A DNA stretch of 64,000 bases from a virus (IMGVR_UViG_3300027721_000734:49477-113476), one strand, 5' to 3'; positions 27,728-35,911 are shown, counted from the stretch's first letter. The notes: generated by a model not told the origin, from the letters alone. Program-made: numbers and translations.

Positions 27728-28474
27728 TTATTGTATTTCATTTAAGGATAATGATTTATCAATGTACTCATTTTGAAAATTAAACAATTTTTCTAGGTAT
27801 CCATTTCTTCTCAATACCTTGAAAACTAAATTTTCATTTGATAGTTCCCCACCTTTTTCTAGTCCTGAAGTTCTATACTTTTTTAACTTATCTTTATATC
27901 TATCTATCAATTTTTTTGCGTCGTCCAATGACTCATCTTTAGCGTTTTCGATAACATCATCTATGGTTTTCATCCATTCTTCCGATTTTATTTTAACTGA
28001 TTGGGTATCAATTTCCACATTTTCTTTTTTTGGTTCGCTAACCCATTCATCAAATAATACAGAATATTCTCCACTACTAAAATGTTTTTCAACATCATCC
28101 TGAACATACAATTCAACATCATATCCATATATGGTGATATTATGTTTATCGTTATATAAAGTTTTTTTTAATCTAAATAATTCTTCGTATAATGGTAATT
28201 CTTTTTCCGAAAATTGTTTAAAATCCACAATTATATGTAAATCCACATCGGAATATTTTGACCAATTAAAATTTGCCAATGAACCGGTCATTACCACATC
28301 GGAGACAATTATATCAACACCCAAAAAATCAATAAACTCATAAGCAATTTCTAAAAGACGCTCCCTAACTTTAGGGTTTATCGTTTCTGTTTTATTTTCT
28401 TTTGAGTTCCAAAATTTAGGGTTTAATTTGTCCTGTAGTTTAAAACTTGATAATATACTTTTTAAATTACTCAT
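27728..28474 (-). CDS. Nucleotidyltransferase-fold protein
   Basis: A 248-residue protein. MTGSLANFNWSKYSDVDLHIIVDF is the G-S-x(9-10)-D-x-D signature of the DNA polymerase beta-like nucleotidyltransferase superfamily (residues about 62-85). A later acidic residue lies in GYDVELYVQDD (third carboxylate candidate). Members add nucleotides to RNA, proteins or small molecules; similar lone domains occur in T4-type phages. With the RNA-repair genes in this genome, tRNA 3'-end or RNA modification is possible but unproven. Confidence 0.75.
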   Translation of the reverse strand: MSNLKSILSSFKLQDKLNPKFWNSKENKTETINPKVRERLLEIAYEFIDFLGVDIIVSDVVMTGSLANFNWSKYSDVDLHIIVDFKQFSEKELPLYEELFRLKKTLYNDKHNITIYGYDVELYVQDDVEKHFSSGEYSVLFDEWVSEPKKENVEIDTQSVKIKSEEWMKTIDDVIENAKDESLDDAKKLIDRYKDKLKKYRTSGLEKGGELSNENLVFKVLRRNGYLEKLFNFQNEYIDKSLSLNEIQ

Positions 28475-28504
28475 TAACTATAAATACTTAATTATTTATA
28501 ATTG

Positions 28505-28747
28505 TTACAATTTTTTGTATTTGAATACTTTTGAAATATCTGTGGTAAAAAACTTACCCTGTGATTCAGCCATTCTAAATTTTGTATATACATTATGAGG
28601 AACAGCCTCATACTCGTATTTCATACCATTTTTAAATTCTGCTATTAATTTTTTAGTTTCTGTATCGTATTCAGTTTTTACGATATTTGTTGACTCAATT
28701 TCGTTAATAATTTTAGTCCCGTCTATTGTTTCTTTTTTTATTGCCAT
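28505..28747 (-). CDS. KTSC-domain protein
   Basis: An 80-residue protein. STNIVKTEYDTETKKLIAEFKNG, then YEYEAVPHNVYTKFRMAESQGKFF and a final YKKL, match the small KTSC domain (short strands, YxY-x-x-VP, then A-x-S-x-G-x-F/Y-F). The domain is common in phages and is often linked to nucleic-acid or lysyl-tRNA-synthetase-related proteins. Its exact role is unknown. It overlaps the end of the upstream gene by 35 bases. Confidence 0.75.
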   Translation of the reverse strand: MAIKKETIDGTKIINEIESTNIVKTEYDTETKKLIAEFKNGMKYEYEAVPHNVYTKFRMAESQGKFFTTDISKVFKYKKL

Positions 28748-29045
28748 TTTTTAAAGGTGTTTCTAAATCAATTATTTGTAATTTATTCATAAGATAATTG
28801 TTAAACTCATTATTATCAACATCACCGAAAAAACTTCTTAATTCTGAATAGACATTATCCCTTAATGTTGAGAATTTTTGAAAATTTCTCATAATATCAT
28901 TTGGGTAATATGGTGGTTTTTTAATATCTTCATCTGACCAACCTTCTCGTTGGAAAGCCAACCTAAGATTCCTATAAGTCTCTATTAGTTCATTATCAAT
29001 ACCTAAAGCCTCAATATATTTTTTCCAAGCGTCTTTATATTCCAT
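28713..29045 (-). CDS. Hypothetical helical protein
   Basis: The start at 29045 (MEYKDAWKKYIEALGID) is chosen; earlier codons in this frame run antisense to the Clp gene. The protein has 110 residues and is helical (NLRLAFQREGWSDEDIKKPPYYP; TLRDNVYSELRSFFGD). It overlaps the KTSC gene. Function unknown. Confidence 0.6.
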   Translation of the reverse strand: MEYKDAWKKYIEALGIDNELIETYRNLRLAFQREGWSDEDIKKPPYYPNDIMRNFQKFSTLRDNVYSELRSFFGDVDNNEFNNYLMNKLQIIDLETPLKNGNKKRNNRRD

Positions 29046-29071
29046 TTTTATAAATATATTCAAAAAATGTT

Positions 29072-29101
29072 TTGTTATTTCAAAAATAGGTATTACTTTT
29101 G
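29072..29101 (+). promoter_or_regulatory. Bacteroidota promoter of the Clp ATPase gene
   Basis: TTG at 29072-29074, a 19-base spacer, and TACTTTTG at 29094-29101. The leader to the ATG is about 50 bases. Confidence 0.75.
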
Positions 29102-29157
29102 TCCAATCATTTGAAATAATGAAATTAACCCTTATACTTAAATAAAACAAATTAATT

Positions 29158-31209
29158 ATGATAGAATCTATGGATGGTAACGAAGGAAGAGGTAAAAACA
29201 CAAGTATTACCGAATCAGCAACACCAGTGTTGGACAATTTTAGTCGAGATTTAATAAAATTGGCTGAAGAAGGGAAATTAGACCCCGTTATTGGTAGAGA
29301 AAGTGAAATTACGAGAATCGCCCAAATTCTTTCTCGTAGAAAGAAAAATAACCCAATTATTATTGGAGAACCTGGTTGTGGTAAAACCGCCATCGTTGAG
29401 GGTCTGGCAATTAAAATCTACAATGGGGATTGTCCAAGAAATTTAATGGATAAAAGAATTGTATCGTTAGATATGATATCAATCGTTGCTGGAACAAAGT
29501 ATCGTGGTCAATTTGAAGAACGAATGAAAGTAATTATTGAAGAATTACAAAACGCACCAAATATCATCGTATTCATTGATGAGATTCATACCATCGTTGG
29601 TGCGGGAAATTCATCCGGGTCAATGGATGCGTCAAACATCTTTAAACCAGCTCTTGCTCGTGGAGAAATCCAATGTGTTGGAGCAACAACATTAGATGAA
29701 TATAGAAAAAACTTTGAAAAAGATGGAGCGTTAGAAAGACGTTTTCAAAAAGTTGTTGTTGATTCACCAACCAAAGAAGAGACATTACTTATCTTGGAAC
29801 AATCAAAAGAAAAATATGAATCTTACCACAAGGTTACCTATTCCAATGAGATTTTAAATCTATGTGTTGATTTGGCGGAGAGATATATCACCGATAGAGA
29901 ATTTCCGGACAAAGCGTTTGACATCCTTGATGAGGTTGGTGCAAGAAGTCAGGTGGAAATTAAGATGCCAGACTCAATAGAAAAGTTGAAACTCCAAGCG
30001 TCCGATATTAAACAACAAAAAATGGATGTTGTTAAACGACAAGATTATGAGGAAGCTGCAAATCTTCGTGATAAAGAAAAGAGAGTGTTAAATAAACTTG
30101 AGTCTGAAAAGAAAAAGTTTGAAGAGGACCTTCTTACTAATAAGAAAGAAATCACCATTGATTTGGTTTATGAGGTTGTATCCAACATCACCAAAATTCC
30201 AATCACCAAATTAAACTCTGATGAGACTAAATTATTATCCGAAATGGAAGGTAATTTATGTGATAAGGTTATTGGACAATCTGAAGCTGTTTCAAAAATT
30301 GCCAAGTCAATCAGAAGAAATAGAATCGGGATTAAAGACCCAAACAAACCAATTGGTTCATTTATCTTTTTAGGGTCAACCGGTGTTGGTAAAACATATT
30401 TAGCAAAACAACTCGCCAAACAAATGTTCGGTAGTGAGGATAATATGATTCGTGTGGATATGTCAGAATACCAAGAAAAACATACCATATCAAGATTAAT
30501 CGGAGCACCTAGCGGATATGTTGGGTATGAAGATGGGGGACAACTAACCGAACAGGTTAAAAATAAACCATATTCTGTTATTCTATTTGATGAGGTTGAG
30601 AAAGCTCATAAAGATATTTTCTCCACACTTCTTCAAGTATTGGATGAAGGACACCTAACCGATAGTTTAGGGAAAAAAATCAATTTCAAAAATTGTGTGA
30701 TTATTATGACCTCAAATGTCGGAGCAAAAAAATTACAAGATTTTGGTTCAGGTGTTGGTTTTAAAACTGGGTCAAGTACCTATGTTGAGGAAGAATATCG
30801 TAGAGATGTTTTGAAAAAGGAATTAAAGAAATTCTTTACTCCGGAATTCTTAAATCGTGTAGACGAGATTGTAATCTTTAATTCTTTAGTGAAAGAAGAT
30901 GTTAAAAAAATTGTGAAATTAGAATTGGATATTCTAACTAAAAGATTAGTTGGAATGAAATACAACATCACTTTTGATGGTAGTGTTTTAGATTTAATAT
31001 CTGATGTTGGATTTGATGAGACCTACGGAGCAAGACCGATTAAACGAGCTATCCAAGACAAACTTGAGGATTTTGTATCAGAGGAGATTATAAAAGGAAA
31101 TGTGGTTGAAAACACCCCATACACAATTATCTCTGTGGATAAAGAAATTAAATTTCAAGAGGTTGTTGAAGTTGTGAAAAAGACAAGAAAGAAAAAGGGG
31201 GATGTATAA
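29158..31209 (+). CDS. ClpC/ClpA-type double AAA+ unfoldase without N-domain
   Basis: A 683-residue protein with no Clp N-domain. The first AAA+ domain has DPVIGRESEI, Walker A GEPGCGKT (residues 70-77), Walker B IVFIDEIHT and an ALERRFQKV arginine finger. The middle helix includes KRQDYEEAANLRDKEKRVL, a UVR-type segment as in ClpC. The second AAA+ domain has Walker A GSTGVGKT, Walker B VILFDEVEKAH, EFLNRVDEI and YGARPIKRAIQ. Between MTSNVGAKKLQ and the final helices lies GSGVGFKTG. It sits at the position of the ClpP-docking loop of ClpC, and VGF is the ClpC tripeptide. It therefore probably feeds host ClpP. It has its own promoter and a strong terminator and lies next to an aminopeptidase and the tmRNA/SmpB pair. 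Confidence 0.9.
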   Translation: MIESMDGNEGRGKNTSITESATPVLDNFSRDLIKLAEEGKLDPVIGRESEITRIAQILSRRKKNNPIIIGEPGCGKTAIVEGLAIKIYNGDCPRNLMDKRIVSLDMISIVAGTKYRGQFEERMKVIIEELQNAPNIIVFIDEIHTIVGAGNSSGSMDASNIFKPALARGEIQCVGATTLDEYRKNFEKDGALERRFQKVVVDSPTKEETLLILEQSKEKYESYHKVTYSNEILNLCVDLAERYITDREFPDKAFDILDEVGARSQVEIKMPDSIEKLKLQASDIKQQKMDVVKRQDYEEAANLRDKEKRVLNKLESEKKKFEEDLLTNKKEITIDLVYEVVSNITKIPITKLNSDETKLLSEMEGNLCDKVIGQSEAVSKIAKSIRRNRIGIKDPNKPIGSFIFLGSTGVGKTYLAKQLAKQMFGSEDNMIRVDMSEYQEKHTISRLIGAPSGYVGYEDGGQLTEQVKNKPYSVILFDEVEKAHKDIFSTLLQVLDEGHLTDSLGKKINFKNCVIIMTSNVGAKKLQDFGSGVGFKTGSSTYVEEEYRRDVLKKELKKFFTPEFLNRVDEIVIFNSLVKEDVKKIVKLELDILTKRLVGMKYNITFDGSVLDLISDVGFDETYGARPIKRAIQDKLEDFVSEEIIKGNVVENTPYTIISVDKEIKFQEVVEVVKKTRKKKGDV

Positions 31210-31235
31210 TCCCCCCTTTAAATACCAAAAAAAAT

Positions 31236-31262
31236 AACCCCACCTTTCGGAGGGGTTTTTTA
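31236..31262. terminator. Bidirectional terminator
   Basis: An ACCCCACC/CGGAGGGGT hairpin with T-runs on both strands, between the convergent Clp and aminopeptidase genes. Confidence 0.75.
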
Positions 31263-31263
31263 T

Positions 31264-32085
31264 TTAAAACTTATAAAAATATTTTGAATCCGTTTTATAT
31301 AAATATTTTTTATATCCCAAATCCTGAATCATCTTTTTACCGGTCTCTATTCCACTATAAACATCCTCAACAACCACATATTCATTTTTAGTGTGATAGT
31401 TGTAATAACCTATCGCAAAATTGATACAGGAGAAGTCAAAAATGTTTTTTAAAGCGTAAACATCGGTATAAGGATGTGATTGGTAATCGTGTCTACCCTG
31501 AAACCCCTCGTTTAACGCAACATCACAAATTTTAAAGAACTCCCCATCTCTATCAAATAATTGAGTCCCCATACAAAATTCACTAACCATAACATTTCCT
31601 GGAGCATCAAACTGAATCCCATAACCAACATTCATAAAGAAGTCAGGGCTTGCTTTTTTGGACCCGTGACATCCGGTTTCTTCTGATACAAAGAATGCCG
31701 CCTTTAGATTTGGTAATTCTTTTAATAATTCCAAACAAGCATAAACACCACATTTATCATCACCACCAATTCCGGTTGGATGTCCAAAATGATTATAAGC
31801 CTTTAATGATGGTTTTTTTTGACCTTGTTCATTTAATAAAATTTCTTCAGTTACGATAATATTATCTAATGAATGAACGGTGTCTGTATGAGCAATAACA
31901 CAAGGAAAATAATCAATAAATTCGTCTGTTTGTTTTATAGCGTAGATATTATTATGTTCATCCACATTGAAGGGAATCCCATTTTCCTCTAACCAATTGA
32001 TTAGAAATTCTACCATAAGGTCTTCTTGATATGTTTTTGTCGGAACCGACAATACATCTTTTAATAATTGATAATTTCTTTCCAT
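31264..32085 (-). CDS. Small M20/M42-type zinc aminopeptidase
   Basis: A 273-residue protein with the metal-site motifs of the MH clan in order: VIAHTDTVHS (His, Asp), GIGGDDKCGVYACLELL (bridging Asp), VSEETGCHGS (Glu-Glu), QFDAPG (Asp) and YHTKNEYVVVED (final His). The order resembles peptidase T-like enzymes, which remove N-terminal residues from short peptides. It is shorter than typical members (about 350-410), so the lid/dimer domain seems absent. It is convergent with the Clp unfoldase gene and could recycle the peptides made by ClpP (inference). Confidence 0.8.
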   Translation of the reverse strand: MERNYQLLKDVLSVPTKTYQEDLMVEFLINWLEENGIPFNVDEHNNIYAIKQTDEFIDYFPCVIAHTDTVHSLDNIIVTEEILLNEQGQKKPSLKAYNHFGHPTGIGGDDKCGVYACLELLKELPNLKAAFFVSEETGCHGSKKASPDFFMNVGYGIQFDAPGNVMVSEFCMGTQLFDRDGEFFKICDVALNEGFQGRHDYQSHPYTDVYALKNIFDFSCINFAIGYYNYHTKNEYVVVEDVYSGIETGKKMIQDLGYKKYLYKTDSKYFYKF

Positions 32086-32126
32086 AGCACAAATATAGGG
32101 AAAATAATTAACATAAAAACATTATT

Positions 32127-33488
32127 TTAATTTATTCTAACAAAACCCTCAAATAATTCGGGTGAAACTAAAAAGTTATTAAATTCTTCTTCGGTATAAC
32201 TTCTACGAGCAACACCAGTTTTAGTGAAAACATCCATGTGTATTCTATTTGTTTCCGGGTCAATTTCTCTAAGAAAAAATTCTCTACCATATGAAGTTTT
32301 ACTTCTAGTATTAATTGGGTATTTAGAGACAACTCTATCGTAGATATTTGAATATTCTAAAATATCCACATACTTATCAGATTCTTCTAATTCCTCAAGT
32401 ATTTCATCTAATTCTTCACCTATTACGCGATTAAGTCGTTCTTCATCAAAATCATTACATTGTATTTCATATCTATATTCATCCCACCCACCAGTGTTAA
32501 ATGTGTGTCCGATATCTGTTAAAACACCATTGATATTTTTGGTGGGGTCTTGACTAATCTTAAACATTGACAATAAAAGTCCAACAGTGGTATAATAAGT
32601 TTCAAAACAATCTATGTTGATTAACCCATAATTTTGGAAAATTTCACAAAGTTCATCTTTAATTTCTTTTTTAGCCTTATCGTGACGACACCCATTTTCA
32701 AGGTCCACATATTCTTCTAACATACTTTCAACTTTACCTCTGAACATATCCATTAATTTTTTAGCAGCCTTTTCTTTGGTTTCCTCGCCATCTAACGAAA
32801 TTAAATCAGGTGAAATATATTTTAAAATTTGTTTTAATTTACCCTTATTTTCATCTGAAAACCAACCGAAAAAATACCCCCCTTCCCAATCATCGGCGGC
32901 TACATTATAATCAACATAATCATATGTGTCACCGTAATATGAAAATAAACTATTAACATAATAAACATCATCTTCCTCAACATCAAATAATTTAACATAA
33001 TCTTCTATATTGTCAAATCGTAATTTGATTGTGCTTTTACCTGGATTTTTTTCGTTGTAATTAAATTTATAAACTAAATCGTCAGCACGTTCCATTTCAT
33101 TAGATGACACCGGTTCACCATTCTTAATCTTAACCAATAATTCATAAATTGGACTATAACCAATTATGGGTTCAAGTTCCGATTTAACTTCATTAGGTAA
33201 CTCATAAAATAATTCTTTCCTATCAATAAGTCTATATCTCATAGCCTCACTGCCCAAATAAAGTATTTCATTATCGGGACCTTTATGAATAACATATATT
33301 TGGATAGGTTCTTTATCTTTATCAATAATAAAGTAAGTATTTCCATCCCGAAATTCATCCCATTTAGATTTTATCGAAGGAGGAGCGTAATATATAAAAG
33401 AATCGTAATCCATTGGTTCAACAATTAACCAATCGTCATTGTCAAATATTGTTTTAAATTCCCCGTGAGAGTCGTTTTTATCGGGCAT
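32127..33488 (-). CDS. Hypothetical acidic protein (453 aa)
   Basis: A 453-residue protein, acidic and Tyr-rich. NDDWLIVEPMDYDSFIYYAP, GNTYFIIDKDKEPIQIYVIHKG and ADDWEGGYFFGWFSDENKG are distinctive. The N-terminal 100 residues have an alternating strand pattern resembling small phage domains that read their own protein context, but no family is recognised. It is transcribed away from the tmRNA gene; the two starts are 78 bases apart. Confidence 0.65.
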   Translation of the reverse strand: MPDKNDSHGEFKTIFDNDDWLIVEPMDYDSFIYYAPPSIKSKWDEFRDGNTYFIIDKDKEPIQIYVIHKGPDNEILYLGSEAMRYRLIDRKELFYELPNEVKSELEPIIGYSPIYELLVKIKNGEPVSSNEMERADDLVYKFNYNEKNPGKSTIKLRFDNIEDYVKLFDVEEDDVYYVNSLFSYYGDTYDYVDYNVAADDWEGGYFFGWFSDENKGKLKQILKYISPDLISLDGEETKEKAAKKLMDMFRGKVESMLEEYVDLENGCRHDKAKKEIKDELCEIFQNYGLINIDCFETYYTTVGLLLSMFKISQDPTKNINGVLTDIGHTFNTGGWDEYRYEIQCNDFDEERLNRVIGEELDEILEELEESDKYVDILEYSNIYDRVVSKYPINTRSKTSYGREFFLREIDPETNRIHMDVFTKTGVARRSYTEEEFNNFLVSPELFEGFVRIN

Positions 33489-33521
33489 AGATATTTATTT
33501 TAATAATAAATATATTTTTAT

Positions 33522-33551
33522 TTGGAATTATCTAAAAATGTATTATCTTTG
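33522..33551 (+). promoter_or_regulatory. Consensus Bacteroidota promoter of the tmRNA gene
   Basis: TTTGG with TTG at 33522-33524, 19 bases, then TATCTTTG at 33544-33551. The tmRNA 5' end lies about 14 bases downstream. Confidence 0.85.
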
Positions 33552-33565
33552 TATCAGAATAATAA

Positions 33566-33976
33566 GGGGATGACCGGTATTGATTGGTATTATTAATTAT
33601 TCGGGGCACGTAGTGAGATGTTCTCTATCACTTAAATCTATGGGTAACAAAATTCTAAATGGCAACATTTTAAACAAAATGGCTCTAGTAGGTCTTGTAC
33701 GTCAAGATGAGCTTGTGAACGTAGCGTAAGCAAACACACATTAGGGTCGGTGGACAGATACCCAGTAACAGGAGTCCAATAAGGTGTAATACCACCCGAA
33801 GATGTATTAGGAGTCTCGTTCAGGGAGCTACTTCAACACAAGTGAACCCGACACAGTTATTGGTAACGATGTTAAAATAGGAACCAAATATTTGTCAGTT
33901 GAGAATTAATTGAATAAACGTGTAGTCCTTAATTTTTAAGGTAAACAAGAAAGGGGTTCGATTCCCCTCATCTCCA
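33566..33976 (+). ncRNA. ssrA: Transfer-messenger RNA (tmRNA)
   Basis: The 5' end GGGGATGACCGGTATTGATTGG and the 3' end GGGGTTCGATTCCCC-TCATCTCC-A form the tRNA-like part. GGGGATG pairs with CATCTCC with one G-U, and the T-arm is perfect. The section GCACGTAGTGAG matches Bacteroidota tmRNA. An internal frame begins after TAGTA, as in the resume-codon context, at GGT 33691 and ends at TAA 33727-33729. It encodes GLVRQDELVNVA. CCA is not encoded. The RNA is about 411 nt, with its own promoter and a terminator at 34006. It rescues stalled ribosomes with SmpB, encoded 500 bases away. Confidence 0.92.
33691..33729 (+). other. Proteolysis-tag reading frame of the tmRNA
   Basis: The 12-codon frame GLVRQDELVNVA plus TAA. 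The Gly resume codon follows CTAGTA, matching the conserved TAGTN before resume codons; Bacteroidota tags also start with Gly. The end NVA differs from the usual LAA end. An alternative start three codons upstream (GCT) is possible. Confidence 0.7.
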
Positions 33977-34005
33977 CTGGTGAGTCCCATCACCTCCACA
34001 CAAAA

Positions 34006-34031
34006 AAGAGACCTAAATGGTCTCTTTTTTT
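34006..34031 (+). terminator. Terminator of the tmRNA
   Basis: A GAGACC-TAAAT-GGTCTC hairpin followed by eight T. Confidence 0.8.
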
Positions 34032-34049
34032 ATTGATAATCACCAATAA

Positions 34050-34074
34050 AAAAACCACCCGAAGGTGGTTTGTT
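34050..34074 (-). terminator. Terminator after the gene at 34096
   Basis: An ACCACC-TTCG-GGTGGT hairpin read on the minus strand, followed by a T-run. Confidence 0.7.
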
Positions 34075-34095
34075 ATCAGTTCAAATGTTTATTTT

Positions 34096-34440
34096 TTAAT
34101 CTTTTAATACTTGTTTATCCCCAACCGGAGATGTAAATTTATTTGTTAATTTATCTAATCTTGAATCAAAAATTCTATATGTGTCGTTGATTGTCTTATT
34201 GATATACTGATTTATTTCAGTATGTAATCTATTAACCCTATCAACCTCACCATCTATACGACGATTAAGAGTGTCTCCTTCTCTATTTATCTCATTAAAG
34301 ATATGTCCTTGGACTTGTTCTAATTGCTTACATTTATTTTTTAATCTGTTAATCTGAATGCACATTATAACCATAACCACAACTCCCAGTACCCCGAGAA
34401 CCAAACCTATACCCATAATGAACGATGTTAAATCTACCAT
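34096..34440 (-). CDS. Membrane-anchored coiled-coil protein
   Basis: A 114-residue protein. Residues 4-28 form one strong transmembrane helix (IMGIGLVLGVLGVVVMVIMC). The rest is a charged coiled coil (LKNKCKQLEQVQGHIFNEIN) ending in a short loop. The layout resembles small phage spanin-like or holin-accessory proteins, but the lysis genes are elsewhere, so function remains open. It sits between tmRNA and smpB on the minus strand. Confidence 0.65.
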   Translation of the reverse strand: MVDLTSFIMGIGLVLGVLGVVVMVIMCIQINRLKNKCKQLEQVQGHIFNEINREGDTLNRRIDGEVDRVNRLHTEINQYINKTINDTYRIFDSRLDKLTNKFTSPVGDKQVLKD

Positions 34441-34490
34441 AATTTCTTTTTTTTATTTGTTTATTATTGAACTGATGATTAAATATAATA

Positions 34491-34519
34491 AAAAAAAGGG
34501 ACTATTTCAAGTCCCTTTT
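34491..34519 (-). terminator. Terminator overlapping the smpB stop
   Basis: AAGGGACTTGAAATAGTCCC followed by a T-run on the minus strand. The upstream arm lies inside the last smpB codons. Confidence 0.7.
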
Positions 34520-34939
34520 CATATCCCTCTCTATGTCCCGAGATTTTATGGTATCTCGTTTATCGTGTATCTTCTTCCCTTTGGCAAGAGCAATTTCCAT
34601 CTTAATCAATCCGGTGTCGTTTATGAAGACGCGATAAGGAACGATTGTGGTACCGTTGATTAACTCATTCTCCAACTTAATAAGTTCTTTTCGTTTGGCT
34701 AATAGTTTTCTATCCTTTACGGTCTCGTGGAACGACCCAAACCCATAATCGGAGATGTTCATCCCCTTTATAAATAACTCCCCGTTATTGAAATAGCAAT
34801 ACCCTTCAGAGATGGACACCTTTCCCTGACGAATGGACTTTACCTCTGAACCAACTAGTTTGATTCCCACAATTAGTGTCTGTAGGAATGAATACTCAAA
34901 CTTGGCTTTCTTATTGACTATGTTAATTGATTTTTTCAT
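34502..34939 (-). CDS. smpB: SsrA-binding protein SmpB
   Basis: A 145-residue protein with the full SmpB pattern. NKKAKFEYSFLQTLIVGIKLVGSEVKS is the start of the OB barrel, followed by GKVSISEGYCYFNNGELFIKG, then KLLAKRKELIKLENEL. ALAKGKKIHDKRDTIKSRD is the tmRNA-binding and decoding-centre tail. The length is normal. SmpB carries tmRNA into the empty A site. It lies 0.5 kb from the phage ssrA gene on the opposite strand, with a -7 element (TATCTTTG) about 5 bases before the ATG, and is thus nearly leaderless. Confidence 0.93.
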   Translation of the reverse strand: MKKSINIVNKKAKFEYSFLQTLIVGIKLVGSEVKSIRQGKVSISEGYCYFNNGELFIKGMNISDYGFGSFHETVKDRKLLAKRKELIKLENELINGTTIVPYRVFINDTGLIKMEIALAKGKKIHDKRDTIKSRDIERDMKRDLK

Positions 34940-34943
34940 TGGA

Positions 34944-34951
34944 CAAAGATA
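34944..34951 (-). promoter_or_regulatory. -7 promoter element before smpB
   Basis: TATCTTTG on the minus strand, 4 bases from the ATG. No good -33 TTG is seen. Initiation here would give a nearly leaderless message. Confidence 0.55.
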
Positions 34952-35016
34952 ATGATTTTTTTTATATAAAGTATGAATTTTGGTATTTTATTAGATATTT
35001 ATAATAAAGAGACATT

Positions 35017-35169
35017 ATGAAATTAAGAAAAAAAGAAGAAGATAAAAAAGTAAAATTCACCATTTGTGTTGACCCGGTGATATATCAAAAAATGGAAGAT
35101 GAGATGATTAAAAAATCTCGTCTGATTGAAACATTATTAAAAGAACATTATGGAAAAAAAAGTTTGTAG
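35017..35169 (+). CDS. Small ribbon-helix-helix-like protein
   Basis: A 50-residue ORF: a basic start (KLRKKEEDKKV), one strand (KFTICVDPVIYQKM) and two helices (EDEMIKKSRLIETLLKEHY). This is the order of CopG/Arc-type DNA-binding proteins. Its last 20 bases overlap the start of the HNH gene, so the two are co-translated. It may regulate that mobile gene. Confidence 0.6.
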   Translation: MKLRKKEEDKKVKFTICVDPVIYQKMEDEMIKKSRLIETLLKEHYGKKSL

Positions 35170-35872
35170 TAAGTGTAAGGAGGAAAAAGAAGTTTGTGAG
35201 TTTGGGAAACGTAAAGATTCTAAAGATGGTTACAACCAAGAATGTAAATGTTGTCATAACGAATATTTTAAAAAATACAGACAAACAAACGACACTAAAA
35301 AATATAAAATAAAATATTTTGAGAAAAATAAAGATAAAATTAACAAATCAAATAGAAAACGACGAGAAGATAATAAAGAAAAAATAAACGAATATTTACG
35401 TGAATGGAGAAAATTAAATAAAGAAAAACTCAAACAATATTCCGAAAAAAGTAAAGAAACAAATAAAAGATACATCACTAACAATCTTGATAAAGTTAGG
35501 GAACGAAGAAATAAATATTTTAGAGAACGAAAAAATAATGACCCTTTATTTAAGTTATCTTGTAATTTAAGAACCTTAATAGGGGTATCCTTAATTAATT
35601 ATGGTTATAGTAAAAACACTAAATCATATGAAATACTTGGAATTTCGTTTAATGAATTATTATTATATTTTGAAGGGTTATTTGAAAATTGGATGAGTTG
35701 GGATAATTACGGGAAATACAACGGAGAATATAGTTATGGATGGGATATAGACCATAAAGTTCCTTTATCTTCAGCAAAAAATGAGGAAGAAATAATTAAA
35801 CTAAATCATTATACCAATTTACAACCTCTCTGTGGTAAAATAAATAGAGAGATTAAAAAAGATAATTATTAA
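35150..35872 (+). CDS. HNH homing endonuclease with zinc-binding N-terminus
   Basis: A 240-residue protein. It has two CxxC pairs at the N-terminus (VCSKCKEEKEVCEF and QECKCCHNEYF), then a long Lys/Asn-rich helical spacer (residues 45-130). A C-terminal HNH module follows: MSWDNYGKYN, GWDIDHKVPLSSA, NHYTNLQPLCGKINREIK. It is related to the HNH gene next to the capsid. It is followed by the terminator of the large RNA on the other strand. Probably a selfish insertion beside the tmRNA/SmpB region. Confidence 0.85.
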   Translation: MEKKVCSKCKEEKEVCEFGKRKDSKDGYNQECKCCHNEYFKKYRQTNDTKKYKIKYFEKNKDKINKSNRKRREDNKEKINEYLREWRKLNKEKLKQYSEKSKETNKRYITNNLDKVRERRNKYFRERKNNDPLFKLSCNLRTLIGVSLINYGYSKNTKSYEILGISFNELLLYFEGLFENWMSWDNYGKYNGEYSYGWDIDHKVPLSSAKNEEEIIKLNHYTNLQPLCGKINREIKKDNY

Positions 35873-35875
35873 AAC

Positions 35876-35911
35876 AAAAAAAGGTAACACAAATGAATGT
35901 GTTACCTTTTT
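35876..35911. terminator. Terminator (used by the large RNA on the minus strand)
   Basis: A GGTAACACA/TGTGTTACC hairpin of nine pairs with A/T-runs on both sides. Confidence 0.8.

Noticed and set aside
28713-29393. 226-residue reading on the minus strand over the start of the Clp gene
   Set aside because: Its first 116 codons are antisense to the conserved AAA+ coding sequence; the real start is at 29045.
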